From: JBPYCR01 sp051846935
GTDB lineage: Bacteria; Bacillota; Bacilli; Bacillales; Amphibacillaceae
Length of the DNA stretch: 64,000 nt
Assembly (NCBI RefSeq): GCF_051846935.1
Contig: NZ_JBPYCS010000001.1
Span: 1-64,000, forward strand
Direction of reading: 5' to 3'
Shown here: positions 35,039 to 44,218 of the stretch, piece by piece
Position numbering within the stretch: position 1 is the first letter of the stretch
Layout: every line of letters starts with the position of its first letter
The notes under the pieces: model-generated
What the model was told of the DNA's origin: nothing
Databases searched by the model: none
The model's input: the letters and a program-made list of their open reading frames with translations, nothing else
Translations under genes and position numbers: made by a program

Positions 35039-35854
35039 ATGCTTGATGGGGGATTTGATTTATTTAATTGGTTACGAATAGGCGTAGATATAGCTCTCGT
35101 CTGGTATGTTTTATATAAATTAATTATGATCATTCGTGGTACGAAAGCAATTCAATTGCTAAAAGGTATATTTGTTGTAATTGTCGTTTGGTTGCTTAGT
35201 ATCTTATTTGATTTACAAACAATTCAGTGGATAACGAACCAAGCGATTTTATGGGGCTTTCTCGTAATTATTATTTTGTTTCAGCCTGAGCTTAGAAGGG
35301 CACTCGAACAATTAGGTAGAGGGAGCATATTTACAAGGAGCAGCAAATCAGAGGAAGAGCTTTTGGAGAAGATGATCGATTCTATTGTTAGCTCCTGTAC
35401 ATATATGGCCAAAAGGCGGATTGGTGCTTTAATAACAATTGAACGTGAAACCGGTATAGGCGACTATGCAGAAACAGGCATTCATATTAATGGCCATTTG
35501 ACGCATCAATTATTAACTAATATTTTTACACCGAACACTCCTTTGCATGATGGAGCAGTTATCATTAAGGGGGAAACGATCGTTGCAGCGGCTTGTTATT
35601 TGCCACTATCGGAAAATGCTTTTATTTCTAAGGAGCTGGGCACTAGACACCGAGCGGCGATGGGCATAAGTGAGGTTACAGATGCACTAACGATTGTCGT
35701 TTCTGAGGAAACAGGTAATATCGCGTGTACAAAAAATGGAGAAATGCGTAGAGAGTTAACAGAAGAAGAGCTACGAAAAGTGTTGCTCAGTAATTTATCG
35801 CAAAACCTAAAAACCTCTGAATCGAAGGCTCGCAACAGAGGAGGGGAAAAATAA
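35039..35854 (+). CDS. cdaA: Diadenylate cyclase CdaA
   Basis: A 271-residue protein with three N-terminal membrane helices (ALVWYVLYKLIMII, GIFVVIVVWLLSILF, AILWGFLVIIILFQPELRRALEQLG) and a cytoplasmic DAC domain carrying the catalytic PLHDGAVII (DGA) and GTRHRAAMGI (RHR) motifs. It condenses two ATP to c-di-AMP, which controls potassium and osmotic balance. It overlaps cdaR by one base and starts the conserved cdaA-cdaR-glmM operon; the three products form a complex in Bacillus and Listeria. Confidence 0.97.
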   Translation: MLDGGFDLFNWLRIGVDIALVWYVLYKLIMIIRGTKAIQLLKGIFVVIVVWLLSILFDLQTIQWITNQAILWGFLVIIILFQPELRRALEQLGRGSIFTRSSKSEEELLEKMIDSIVSSCTYMAKRRIGALITIERETGIGDYAETGIHINGHLTHQLLTNIFTPNTPLHDGAVIIKGETIVAAACYLPLSENAFISKELGTRHRAAMGISEVTDALTIVVSEETGNIACTKNGEMRRELTEEELRKVLLSNLSQNLKTSESKARNRGGEK

Positions 35855-37074
35855 TGGATAATTGGTTTAAAAGCAAATGGTTTGTCCGTATTGTTTCCTT
35901 AGCTTTTGCAATTTCATTGTATGTTTTTGTTAGTATTGAAATCGATGATTCAAAGGATGATTCCAGAATTTTTCCAGGTGTCTCACAAGATACTCAAACA
36001 TTAGACGATGTTCCTGTGGAAATTAAGATTGATGCGGATCGATATGTCGTAAGCGGAGTTCCTGAGTTCGTTTTGGTAACGTTGGAAGGTGCCAATAGTG
36101 TGCTAACACCAACGGTAAGACAACGGAACTTTTCTGTATTTGTTGATTTACAAGATCTTGGTGAAGGGGAACATACCGTTGAAATAGAGTATGCAAATTT
36201 ACCGAATGATCTATCGGTTTATATTGAACCAAAGACAATTGATGTTGTAATTGAAGAGCGTTCATCAAAAGAATTTGCAATTACTATTGATTTATTAAAT
36301 GAGGATCAGCTTCCGGTCGGGTATGAGCTTGGAAAGCCGACGATCAGCCCAGATACGGTTACGATTATTAGCTCCAAAAATATTATAGACCAAATCGCAA
36401 TGGTTAAAGTCTTTGTGGATGTATCGGGCTTAACGGAATCTATAAACAGCCGAGAGTTGCCAATAAATGTGTACGACAGTCAAGGAAATGAACTTAATGT
36501 CCGAGTTGAGCCAGAAAATACAGTGCTTTCGTTAAGTGTAGACAACCCTAGTAAAATTGTGCCTCTAGATGTGCCTACGAAAAATGAGTTGCCTGAAGGG
36601 TATGAGCTTACTTCAATTAAAGCAGAACTAGAGGAATTAGAGATCTTTTCGACATCGGATGTATTAAAAGATATTGAGCGAGTATCAACTGAGGCGATTG
36701 ATCTTTCTAATATCAAAGAGTCTGGTACGATAAAAGTGCCGCTAAGTTTAGGGAAAAATGTTATTGCGTCTGTAGATGAGATTGAAGTAGAAATTGAAAT
36801 TGAACAAACAAAAGAACTTACTGATGTATCCATTCATATCGATGGTACCGAAGAAGAAAATGTTGCTTTTATAGAACCAAATAACCCAATTATGAGCGTT
36901 ATTGCTGTCGGTAATGAAAAAAACGTTAGAGACATTAAAGCAGAGGACATTCTCGTATCAATTAACACAAGTGGACTAGGTGTTGGAGAGCACCAAGTCC
37001 CTGTGTTGATTAATGGACCAGAACAAGTAACTTATCAAGGCGAATATGAAGAAGTAACGATTGAAGTGAAATAG
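35854..37074 (+). CDS. cdaR: CdaA regulatory protein CdaR (YbbR domains)
   Basis: A 406-residue protein with one N-terminal membrane helix (WFVRIVSLAFAISLYVFVSIE) followed by an extracytoplasmic region of about four YbbR repeats. Repeat hallmarks are visible: DVPVEIKIDADRYVVSGVPEFVLVTLEG, PVGYELGKPTISPDTVTIISS, LPEGYELTSIKAELEEL and the final VPVLINGP. CdaR binds CdaA in the membrane and modulates c-di-AMP synthesis. Its start overlaps the cdaA stop, indicating coupling. Its sequence is acidic, as usual for an external domain. Confidence 0.95.
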   Translation: MDNWFKSKWFVRIVSLAFAISLYVFVSIEIDDSKDDSRIFPGVSQDTQTLDDVPVEIKIDADRYVVSGVPEFVLVTLEGANSVLTPTVRQRNFSVFVDLQDLGEGEHTVEIEYANLPNDLSVYIEPKTIDVVIEERSSKEFAITIDLLNEDQLPVGYELGKPTISPDTVTIISSKNIIDQIAMVKVFVDVSGLTESINSRELPINVYDSQGNELNVRVEPENTVLSLSVDNPSKIVPLDVPTKNELPEGYELTSIKAELEELEIFSTSDVLKDIERVSTEAIDLSNIKESGTIKVPLSLGKNVIASVDEIEVEIEIEQTKELTDVSIHIDGTEEENVAFIEPNNPIMSVIAVGNEKNVRDIKAEDILVSINTSGLGVGEHQVPVLINGPEQVTYQGEYEEVTIEVK

Positions 37075-37155
37075 GAGAATGACATTAAAGTTAAATCTCA
37101 GACAGCGTTGAATAATCGCTCTTATGTTACATATGAAATAAAGGGGAGATATAGT

Positions 37156-38502
37156 GTGGGTAAATATTTTGGTACAGACGGTATTCGAGGAATTGCAAAT
37201 GAAGAATTAACGCCAGAGTTAGCGTTTAAAGTAGGTCGTGTTGGCGGCTACGTGTTGACAAAAGGAGTAGAAAGACCAAAGGTTTTAATTGGTCGTGATA
37301 CACGGATATCGGGACAAATGCTCGAAAATGCCCTTGTTGCTGGCTTGCTTTCTATTGGAGGAGAAGTAATGCGATTAGGCATAATTTCGACACCTGGGGT
37401 TGCTTATTTGACGAAGGCGAATAGCGCAGAAATGGGTATTATGATTTCTGCATCCCACAATCCAGTAGAGGATAACGGGATTAAAATATTCGGTTCAGAT
37501 GGATTTAAGTTAACAGATGAGCAAGAAAATGAAATAGAACGGTTAATGGATAGTACAGACGATTTGCCACGTCCAGTCGGGGCTCATGTTGGTGTCGTTA
37601 ATGATTATTTTGAAGGAGGTCAAAAATATCTTTCCTTCTTGAAAGAGACGGTTGACAATGATTTTGATGGGCTACACATTGCACTTGATTGTGCGCACGG
37701 GGCTACCTCTAGCTTAGCGACGCATTTATTTGCTGATTTGGAAGCGGAAATAGATACAATAGGCTCGTCTCCAGATGGCGTAAATATTAATGATGGTTTC
37801 GGGTCAACGCATCCAGAAACATTGCAAGCGTTTGTTCTGGATAAGAAAGCGGATATCGGTCTAGCATTTGACGGAGATGGTGATCGCCTTATCGCTGTCG
37901 ATGAAAAAGGATCAATTGTTGACGGGGATCAAATTATGTTCATTTGTGCAAAGTATATGCATGAAAAAGGCTTCTTAAAGCAAGGGACGATTGTGTCGAC
38001 GGTTATGAGTAATCTAGGGTTTTATAAAGCTTTAGAAAACAATTCAATTAAAAGTGTGAAAACAGCTGTAGGAGATCGTTATGTAATGGAAGCGATGCGT
38101 GAAGAAGGGTATAACCTTGGGGGAGAACAATCGGGTCATATCATCTTTCTTGATCATAGTACGAGTGGAGATGGGATGCTCTCAGCATTGCAGCTCGTTA
38201 ACATTATGAAAGAAACGGGCAAGCCTTTATCGGAATTAGCCTCAGAGATGACTGTATTTCCGCAAGTGCTGAAAAATGTTCGTGTTATTGATAAGCAACG
38301 CGCTTTAAGCAATCCGAAGATTTTGGATGAGGTGGACAAGGTAGAAAAAGAACTTGGCGACCAGGGGAGAGTTCTAGTTCGTCCTTCGGGAACGGAGCCA
38401 CTCGTGCGAGTAATGGTAGAAGCACCAACGGAAGAAGCGTGTAAAAAATATGCCGATCAAATTGCCCACGTTATTGATGATTTGTTAGGGATAAAAGAAT
38501 AA
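37156..38502 (+). CDS. glmM: Phosphoglucosamine mutase GlmM
   Basis: GTG 37156 is preceded by AAGGGGAG and gives 448 residues, exactly the usual GlmM size; the 16 extra upstream codons lack support. It starts GKYFGTDGIRG; the phosphoserine loop is MISASHNPVEDNGIKIFG; the metal loop is AFDGDGDRLIAVD; the sugar loop is GGEQSGHIIF; the phosphate site is RPSGTEPLVRVM. It interconverts glucosamine-6-P and glucosamine-1-P for peptidoglycan synthesis. The usual downstream glmS is absent here; a two-component system follows instead. Confidence 0.97.
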   Translation: MGKYFGTDGIRGIANEELTPELAFKVGRVGGYVLTKGVERPKVLIGRDTRISGQMLENALVAGLLSIGGEVMRLGIISTPGVAYLTKANSAEMGIMISASHNPVEDNGIKIFGSDGFKLTDEQENEIERLMDSTDDLPRPVGAHVGVVNDYFEGGQKYLSFLKETVDNDFDGLHIALDCAHGATSSLATHLFADLEAEIDTIGSSPDGVNINDGFGSTHPETLQAFVLDKKADIGLAFDGDGDRLIAVDEKGSIVDGDQIMFICAKYMHEKGFLKQGTIVSTVMSNLGFYKALENNSIKSVKTAVGDRYVMEAMREEGYNLGGEQSGHIIFLDHSTSGDGMLSALQLVNIMKETGKPLSELASEMTVFPQVLKNVRVIDKQRALSNPKILDEVDKVEKELGDQGRVLVRPSGTEPLVRVMVEAPTEEACKKYADQIAHVIDDLLGIKE

Positions 38503-38583
38503 TATGTACCAATGAAAATCGGTCTGGACGACCGTGTGAAAGTATGGCGTACAATAAAACGAATGTCAACAGGAGTCGTTCGT

Positions 38584-38595
38584 AGTTGTACAACT
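38584..38595. promoter_or_regulatory. 12-bp palindrome upstream of hssR
   Basis: AGTTGTACAACT is perfectly symmetric, 115 bp before hssR and before the glmM-side terminator. It could be an operator or part of an RNA fold; no regulator is identified. Confidence 0.3.
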
Positions 38596-38623
38596 GCTTT
38601 TACATAATTTCTTGTACGAAAAG

Positions 38624-38655
38624 GACTGTTCTCTATTATGGAGAGCAGTTTTTTT
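38624..38655 (+). terminator. Terminator between glmM and hssR
   Basis: ACTGTTCTC pairs with GAGAGCAGT (one G-U), followed by a run of seven T. Confidence 0.85.
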
Positions 38656-38709
38656 GAAAAAAATATACAACAGGAGCGTCTATATCCTAAAAAAAAGGAG
38701 TTTTGAGAA

Positions 38710-39378
38710 ATGCATTCAATTTTAGTCGTTGACGATGATCCGAATATTCGAGAATTGGTAGGGTTTTATTTAAAAAGAGAAGGCTATCATTTCGTGGAGG
38801 CGGCTGATGGTAAAGAGGCTTTAGAAAAGCTGGAGATCAATACGATTCAACTTGCCATTGTTGATATTATGATGCCGAATATGGATGGGTATGAGCTATG
38901 TGAGCAAATTCGCTCCTATTATGATATTCCGATCTTAATGCTTACAGCAAAAGGAGAAATTACGGATAAAGAGAAAGCATATGCTGCAGGAACCGATGAT
39001 TATGTTATTAAGCCTTTTGAGCCGCAAGAAATACTATTTCGTGTAAAAGCGTTACTTCGGAGATTTCAAATGGTCAATGAGGAAAGCATTCATATCGGTA
39101 ATTTAGTTATTGATAGAAATAATTATGAAATTGATCTTTTAGGGAAACGTCTCGTACTTCCTATGAAGGAATTTGAGTTGCTTGCTCAATTTGCAAGCTA
39201 TCCAGGGCGTACATTTTCAAGAGAGCAGTTAATTGAGCTTGTTTGGGGCTATGATTACGATGGAAACGATCGTACAGTAGATGTGCATGTGAAGCGGTTG
39301 CGGGAACGATTTAATGGTGATTTAGCAGGTTTTTCTATTCGAACAATTCGTGGACTAGGGTATAAGCTTGAAGAGTAG
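38710..39378 (+). CDS. hssR: Heme response regulator HssR
   Basis: A 222-residue OmpR/PhoB-type regulator. The receiver domain has D8/D9, phosphoacceptor D52 in AIVDIMMPNMDGYELC and the K of VIKPFEP. The winged-helix domain has LPMKEFELLAQFASYPGRTFSREQLIELVWGYDYDGNDRTVDVHVKRLRERF. The latter, and TAKGEITDKEKAYAAGTDDYV, follow staphylococcal HssR closely as I remember it. HssR activates heme export genes when HssS senses excess heme. AAAAAAGGAG precedes the ATG. The usual target hrtAB is not adjacent, but an HssR-like box lies before the MMPL gene at 54740-54759. Confidence 0.85.
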   Translation: MHSILVVDDDPNIRELVGFYLKREGYHFVEAADGKEALEKLEINTIQLAIVDIMMPNMDGYELCEQIRSYYDIPILMLTAKGEITDKEKAYAAGTDDYVIKPFEPQEILFRVKALLRRFQMVNEESIHIGNLVIDRNNYEIDLLGKRLVLPMKEFELLAQFASYPGRTFSREQLIELVWGYDYDGNDRTVDVHVKRLRERFNGDLAGFSIRTIRGLGYKLEE

Positions 39379-39426
39379 AGCAAATGTAAATATTAGTGTC
39401 GTTCAAGCTGAAGGGAGGAAGTTCAA

Positions 39427-40800
39427 TTGCGCACATTATATGTACGGGTTTTTATTACGACAATGGGGATTATGATTGCGAGTGCGTTAATGGCTTTTAT
39501 CGCTGCTAATATGTATTATCAACAAGCGGTCAAGCCAAAGAACGATCAAAAAGTAACTGAAATTGCTCAAAGTATTGCGCAGGTTATGGAGGAAAGTGGC
39601 CGTGATAAATTCGCATCTTATTTGCATGCGATGACAGATCTTGGCTACCAATTTTATCTTGTTCATGAGGATGGTGATCATCAAACGTTTGGTAAACCGT
39701 TTCGTACGTATGATTTGAAGGATGCCCAAATTGATACCGTGCTTAGTGGTAATGTGTACCATGGAATTGCAACGTTTCCTTGGCAGTTATTCGTCACGGG
39801 ATTTTTTGATAATGAGTTAAAAAATACGGTCGGCGTTCCTGTGAAAGTTGAAGGAGAAGCATATGCGTTGTTTGTACGACCGAATACGTTGCAGCAGTTT
39901 GGCGAGATGCGGGAGTTTTTAACTGTGTTGCTTTTACTCTTGCTGTTTTTCAGCTTTTTGTTCGTTCTATGGAGTACCAGATATATTGTAACTCCGATAC
40001 GTAAGCTCACAAAAGCAACACGCAAAATAGCGGCTGGTAATTACCATATTAAGTTAACAACCAAACGTAGAGATGAAATTGGTAGATTGGCAAATGATTT
40101 TTCTCGTATGAGCAATAGCTTGAGTCGGATGGAAGAAAAGAGACAGGAGTTTGTTTCCAATGTTTCTCATGAAATTCAGTCTCCATTAACATCGATACAA
40201 GGCTTTTCTCAAGCGTTACAAGAGGAAGGGTTATCGGATGCGGAGCGGCAACGGTACAGTAAGATTATCGAAAAGGAAAGCAGAAGATTATCCTTGTTAA
40301 GTAGGCAGTTATTAACATTGTCTTTTTTGGAACGTGTTGAAGCGCAAGCAAAAACTACGTTTGATTTGTCAGACCAATTAAAAGAGGTTGTTGCTACAAC
40401 GGAATGGCAGCAAAGAGACAAGGAAATAGCAATAATAGTGGATACCCCTTCAGCAATCATTCAAGCAGATAAAAAACTACTTTATCAAGTATGGCTGAAT
40501 TTGATAACAAATGCGATTCATTATACGCCAAAAGGAGGCAATATTACAATTCGGTTGGAAGTGTTAAGCGGTACCGTTAATGTTTTCATTGAAGATACGG
40601 GTGTAGGAATCGATGCTGCAGACATGCCGTATATTTTTGATCGTTTTTATAAAGTCGATAGATCTCGAAAACGAACGGAAGCAAGTGCAGGATTAGGACT
40701 AGCGATTACGAAAAAGATTATTGAACTACACGCCGGAACGATTGAAGTAACGAGTGAAAAAGGGAAAGGATCAACCTTTATCGTGTCTCTCCCAAAATAA
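39427..40800 (+). CDS. hssS: Heme sensor histidine kinase HssS
   Basis: TTG 39427 is preceded by AAGGGAGGAAG; 457 residues. Two membrane helices (about 10-32 and 164-187) enclose an extracytoplasmic sensor domain with FVTGFFDNELKNTVGV, which matches the HssS sensor as I recall it. A HAMP domain (TPIRKLTKATRKIAAGNY), HisKA with H248 in NVSHEIQSPLTS, and HATPase boxes (NLITNAIHYTPKGG, EDTGVGID, GLGLAITKKII) follow. It phosphorylates HssR when heme accumulates in the membrane. The genes lie 48 bp apart and form one operon, closed by a terminator. Confidence 0.85.
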   Translation: MRTLYVRVFITTMGIMIASALMAFIAANMYYQQAVKPKNDQKVTEIAQSIAQVMEESGRDKFASYLHAMTDLGYQFYLVHEDGDHQTFGKPFRTYDLKDAQIDTVLSGNVYHGIATFPWQLFVTGFFDNELKNTVGVPVKVEGEAYALFVRPNTLQQFGEMREFLTVLLLLLLFFSFLFVLWSTRYIVTPIRKLTKATRKIAAGNYHIKLTTKRRDEIGRLANDFSRMSNSLSRMEEKRQEFVSNVSHEIQSPLTSIQGFSQALQEEGLSDAERQRYSKIIEKESRRLSLLSRQLLTLSFLERVEAQAKTTFDLSDQLKEVVATTEWQQRDKEIAIIVDTPSAIIQADKKLLYQVWLNLITNAIHYTPKGGNITIRLEVLSGTVNVFIEDTGVGIDAADMPYIFDRFYKVDRSRKRTEASAGLGLAITKKIIELHAGTIEVTSEKGKGSTFIVSLPK

Positions 40801-40810
40801 AAGCGATATT

Positions 40811-40854
40811 GATGAACTGCTATGGATAACTTAATAAAGACAATGCAGTTCATC
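40811..40854. terminator. Bidirectional hairpin between hssS and the TetR gene
   Basis: GATGAACTGC pairs exactly with GCAGTTCATC over a 24-nt loop. It lies 10 bp after hssS and overlaps the last codons of the convergent TetR gene. Confidence 0.55.
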
Positions 40855-41727
40855 GTCAAGTTTTCCCCCAATATAAGTACTAATTAACTGCGCAATTTCA
40901 TTTGCAAGTAAAACATAAGGCGTATTTTTAAAGGTTGATTCAAACGATTGAACGATTGGTTTAATTAAAAAATAGCGAGGATGTTGCTCGTTAAATTCTT
41001 CTTTTAAAAAGGAAATAAGAGACTTTATTTCTTGTTCTTCTTCACAAATGGCCGTATGCAATGCTTCGATTTTGCTAACAATGTCGTGTTTTGTTATTCT
41101 TTGTTGTTTATTCGTTCGTTCGTTCACAAATCTGCAAATAAAGGCATCCTTTGAATCGATTTTATCCGCCATTAAACGGTCCGTTCTGCGGACTGTGTAA
41201 TAAATTAATGCCTCAATGTTAATATCTCCTTTACAGTTCGCATTCCAATAGTGATTCATATGCTGGATAATACCGAGCATAATGATGGCACAATCGATCG
41301 TGTATGGTGCAGCTCTTTCTCCGTATATGTCGAGGAGTCGTTGTGCAATCCAATCTAATTCCTCCAAGTGCTTTTCTTGAATGAATTTCTTTAATGTGCG
41401 GTCATTGGAATGTAAGGCGGCTTCAAAAATAGGGATAATGTTGTGCTTTGTGTTTAATTCCAATCGTATCATTATTTGCTTAGCAAATATCTCCTTGTTT
41501 GAAGCTGTGCCTTCCAGTTGCAATGCCCGCCTGTGCAAGATCAATTCTTCGTTTACATATTCCATGATTGCTATTAAAAAAGCGCTTTTAGAGGAAAAAT
41601 AATTATAAAATGTCCCTTTCGATATGTTTGCTTCGGTAATAATGTCTTGGATCGATATAGCAGCAAATCCTTCCTTTGAAAAAAGGGATAAAGCCGTTTC
41701 AATTACTTGCCGTTTCTTTTTGTCCAT
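40831..41727 (-). CDS. TetR-family transcriptional regulator
   Basis: A 298-residue regulator, long for the family (about 190-220). The HTH is at residues 7-50: RQVIETALSLFSKEGFAAISIQDIITEANISKGTFYNYFSSKSAFL. The extended C-terminal ligand domain is not recognised. It is divergent from an MFS drug pump gene, 159 bp away, the standard arrangement for local repression. An inverted repeat GTATA-AAA-TATAC lies just upstream of its own start. It most likely represses the pump until a toxic compound binds. Confidence 0.9.
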   Translation of the reverse strand: MDKKKRQVIETALSLFSKEGFAAISIQDIITEANISKGTFYNYFSSKSAFLIAIMEYVNEELILHRRALQLEGTASNKEIFAKQIMIRLELNTKHNIIPIFEAALHSNDRTLKKFIQEKHLEELDWIAQRLLDIYGERAAPYTIDCAIIMLGIIQHMNHYWNANCKGDINIEALIYYTVRRTDRLMADKIDSKDAFICRFVNERTNKQQRITKHDIVSKIEALHTAICEEEQEIKSLISFLKEEFNEQHPRYFLIKPIVQSFESTFKNTPYVLLANEIAQLISTYIGGKLDDELHCLY

Positions 41728-41749
41728 ACAACCACCTTTTGAACTGTTG

Positions 41750-41762
41750 GTATAAAATATAC
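41750..41762. promoter_or_regulatory. Candidate TetR operator
   Basis: GTATA-AAA-TATAC, a symmetric site 23 bp upstream of the TetR start, overlaps its likely promoter. A second palindrome, ATATGCATAT (41793-41802), lies nearer the pump gene. Confidence 0.45.
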
Positions 41763-41886
41763 TAGCTTATAAACATGGATAAATCAATGAGAATATGCAT
41801 ATAGATGTGTAAGGTTGCTTTTATTGTACCCTGAGTATAAAATGTGTTAATGGAAGAAAAACAAGAATAGGAGCGATTGTGACACA

Positions 41887-43359
41887 ATGGATATAAAAAA
41901 AATGCATGAAAACCCCCCATATGGCATGATTGCCATCCTATTTATTGGGGCATTCGCCTCCCTATTAAATAATACGTTGTTAAATATTGCACTGCCAACG
42001 ATTATGGTAGAATTTCAAGTTAAGCCTTCGATCGTACAATGGATTACGACAGGTTATATGCTTGTAAATGGAATATTAATTCCGGCAAGTGCTTTTTTCA
42101 TTCAAAAGTATACGAATCGGAGAATATATATACTTGCTATGGGTTTCTTTGCGCTTGGCACTGCCTTCGCGATTGTAGCACCGACTTTTAGCATACTTGT
42201 TATTGCGCGTATGTTACAAGCGTGTGGATCAGCGATGATGATGCCGTTATTAATGAATGTTATGTTAACTGCATTTCCTGTTGAGAGGCGTGGGGCTGCT
42301 ATGGGAATATTTGGCCTTGTTATGTTTACAGCGCCTGCAATTGGTCCGACACTTTCTGGTTGGGTCGTTGAACATCATTCATGGCGCATGTTATTTGTAA
42401 TTGTATTGCCTTTTGCTTTGTTTACGTTAGTTTATGCCTTTTTTAAATTGAAAAATATAACTCCGAACAAAGACGTAAAGCTCGATGTTATTTCAGTTAT
42501 CTTGTCCAGCGTTGGTTTTGGCGGCTTGCTGTTTGGATTCAGTGCTGCAGGAGATGATGGCTGGGGTGCTCCACACGTATATGGCACGATTGGAATAGGA
42601 GCAATTGCGCTCTTAACATTTGTAGGTAGACAGATGAAGATGGAGGAGCCCTTTCTTGATTTTAGAATTTATAAATATCCGATGTTTGCTTTATCTTCAG
42701 CGATATCGATAACGTTGTCGATTGCGATGTTTTCTGGGATGATTTTAACGCCATTGTATGTTCAAACTGTGCGGGAAATATCCCCTTTTCATTCCGGATT
42801 GCTTATGCTTCCAGGTGCAATACTAATGGGATTAATGTCGCCTATTACCGGTCGTTTGTTTGATAAATATGGAGCACGCGTTATGGCGATCATTGGTCTA
42901 ATTATTTCGATTGTTACGACGTACTTATTAAGCAGATTGTCGATGAACGACGGATACTACTATATTATGATGATTTATACGGCTCGAATGTTTGGAATGG
43001 CACTCGTTATGATGCCAGTAATGACAAATGGGTTAAATCAATTGCCAATGGAGGCTAACCCACATGGAACGGCAATGAATAATACGTTGCAGCAAGTATC
43101 CGGGGCGATTGGTACAGCGTTGCTTTTAACTGTTATGACGAAACGAATGGAAACAGCGGGAGCGACGTTTGTAAAAGAAGCTGCCGAGGCTGGGCAGGTA
43201 GTGACACCAGAGCTGCAAAAGCAGCTTATGGATATGGCGATGCTGGAAGGCATAAATCTGGCGTTCTTTGTCGCGACATTATCGGCTATTGTGGCGTTAG
43301 TACTTGCCCTATTTATAAAGAAGGTAACCCCGCCCGCAACAATTATATCTTCACAATAA
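41887..43359 (+). CDS. MFS drug efflux transporter, DHA2 (14-TM) family
   Basis: A 490-residue transporter of the EmrB/LmrB type. Signatures: LNNTLLNIALPTIMVEFQVKPSIVQWITTGYMLVNGILIPASAFF (helix 1 motif), ARMLQACGSAMMMPLLMNVM, the antiporter motif C in GLVMFTAPAIGPTLSGWVVEHHSWRMLFVI, and fourteen hydrophobic segments. It should expel hydrophobic drugs or metabolites in exchange for protons. AGGAGCG lies about 9 bases before the ATG. Regulation by the divergent TetR gene is likely. Substrate is unknown. Confidence 0.92.
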   Translation: MDIKKMHENPPYGMIAILFIGAFASLLNNTLLNIALPTIMVEFQVKPSIVQWITTGYMLVNGILIPASAFFIQKYTNRRIYILAMGFFALGTAFAIVAPTFSILVIARMLQACGSAMMMPLLMNVMLTAFPVERRGAAMGIFGLVMFTAPAIGPTLSGWVVEHHSWRMLFVIVLPFALFTLVYAFFKLKNITPNKDVKLDVISVILSSVGFGGLLFGFSAAGDDGWGAPHVYGTIGIGAIALLTFVGRQMKMEEPFLDFRIYKYPMFALSSAISITLSIAMFSGMILTPLYVQTVREISPFHSGLLMLPGAILMGLMSPITGRLFDKYGARVMAIIGLIISIVTTYLLSRLSMNDGYYYIMMIYTARMFGMALVMMPVMTNGLNQLPMEANPHGTAMNNTLQQVSGAIGTALLLTVMTKRMETAGATFVKEAAEAGQVVTPELQKQLMDMAMLEGINLAFFVATLSAIVALVLALFIKKVTPPATIISSQ

Positions 43360-43365
43360 CGATTT

Positions 43366-43400
43366 TAAACGAAGAGTGAGTTAAATTTGCTCTTCGTTTA
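43366..43400. terminator. Bidirectional terminator
   Basis: TAAACGAAGAG pairs exactly with CTCTTCGTTTA between the convergent pump and LOG-family genes, with T-rich flanks on both strands. It overlaps the LOG stop codon. Confidence 0.7.
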
Positions 43401-43962
43401 TATACGTTTTAATATCCGGTGCTTTGTAAGAATAGAATTGATCGATTAACTGATCGGCCTTCTCTTCAACCAATGCAAGATGCCGGTGTTTTTTCTGTAG
43501 AAATTTTTCCCTTAGCATTTGGTCAAAAAAAGCGATTAATGGGTTGAAAAAATGATTAATATTAAGTAGGCCAATTGGTTTTTGGTGCACACCTAGCTGG
43601 GCCCACGTAAAGATTTCAGCAAACTCCTCCAGTGTACCAGCACCACCAGGTAACGCAATAAAACCATCGGCAAGGTCAGCCATTTTTGCTTTTCGAGTAT
43701 GCATAGAGTCAACGATATGTAATTCAGTTAGATTTGAATTTGAGATTTCTCTTTCTTCGAGCATTTTAGGAATTACACCAATCGCTTTACCGCCTTCTTC
43801 AAGAACTGTGTCTGCTACCGTACCCATTAATCCTACGCTTGCCCCACCATAAACGAGGGTAATATCCCGCTTTGCAAGCTCTTTCCCTAGTGCAATAGCC
43901 CCTTCCTTGTAAAGTGGAGAAGCGCCAATGCTTGAACCGCAAAAAACAGTAATATGTTTCAT
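43381..43962 (-). CDS. LOG-family protein (cytokinin riboside 5'-monophosphate phosphoribohydrolase type)
   Basis: ATG 43962 follows AAGGAGGC and gives 193 residues; the upstream 62 codons are not supported. The Rossmann start ITVFCGSSIGASPLYKEGA, GGASVGLMGTVAD and the catalytic motif LPGGAGTLEEFAEIFTWAQLG identify the TIGR00730/LOG group (B. subtilis YvdD is the model). These enzymes release adenine-type bases from nucleoside 5'-monophosphates; the bacterial role is probably nucleotide salvage or turnover. It is monocistronic. Confidence 0.92.
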   Translation of the reverse strand: MKHITVFCGSSIGASPLYKEGAIALGKELAKRDITLVYGGASVGLMGTVADTVLEEGGKAIGVIPKMLEEREISNSNLTELHIVDSMHTRKAKMADLADGFIALPGGAGTLEEFAEIFTWAQLGVHQKPIGLLNINHFFNPLIAFFDQMLREKFLQKKHRHLALVEEKADQLIDQFYSYKAPDIKTYINEEQI

Positions 43963-44063
43963 TGTATGCCTCCTTTTTATAAATCGTACGCTAGTAATAA
44001 GTATAGCGTAAGTAGGTGTAAGGGAAAAATGTGCGTTTAATTTTTTTCTTGTATGTACACGCT

Positions 44064-44123
44064 CCGGAAATATACTTTGTTTTCTACGTGCAAAGGGCCG
44101 CACGAGTAATTGTATATTTCCGG
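44064..44123. repeat. 60-bp nested palindrome
   Basis: CCGGAAATATAC (44064-44075) is repeated exactly inverted as GTATATTTCCGG (44112-44123), with an inner CGTGC/GCACG pair. There is no T-run in a terminator position for either flanking minus-strand gene. Confidence 0.5.
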
Positions 44124-44218
44124 GCCTAAACAATAATATCTTACCCATATTTGAGTTGAATGCTTTTAATTATGCCCTAACCCTTTGCAAGTGGATCCCA
44201 TCATAGTCGAAAATGGGG

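Noticed and set aside
38503..38709. glmS ribozyme downstream of glmM
   Set aside because: The next gene is a response regulator, not glmS, and the ribozyme core pattern is not seen.
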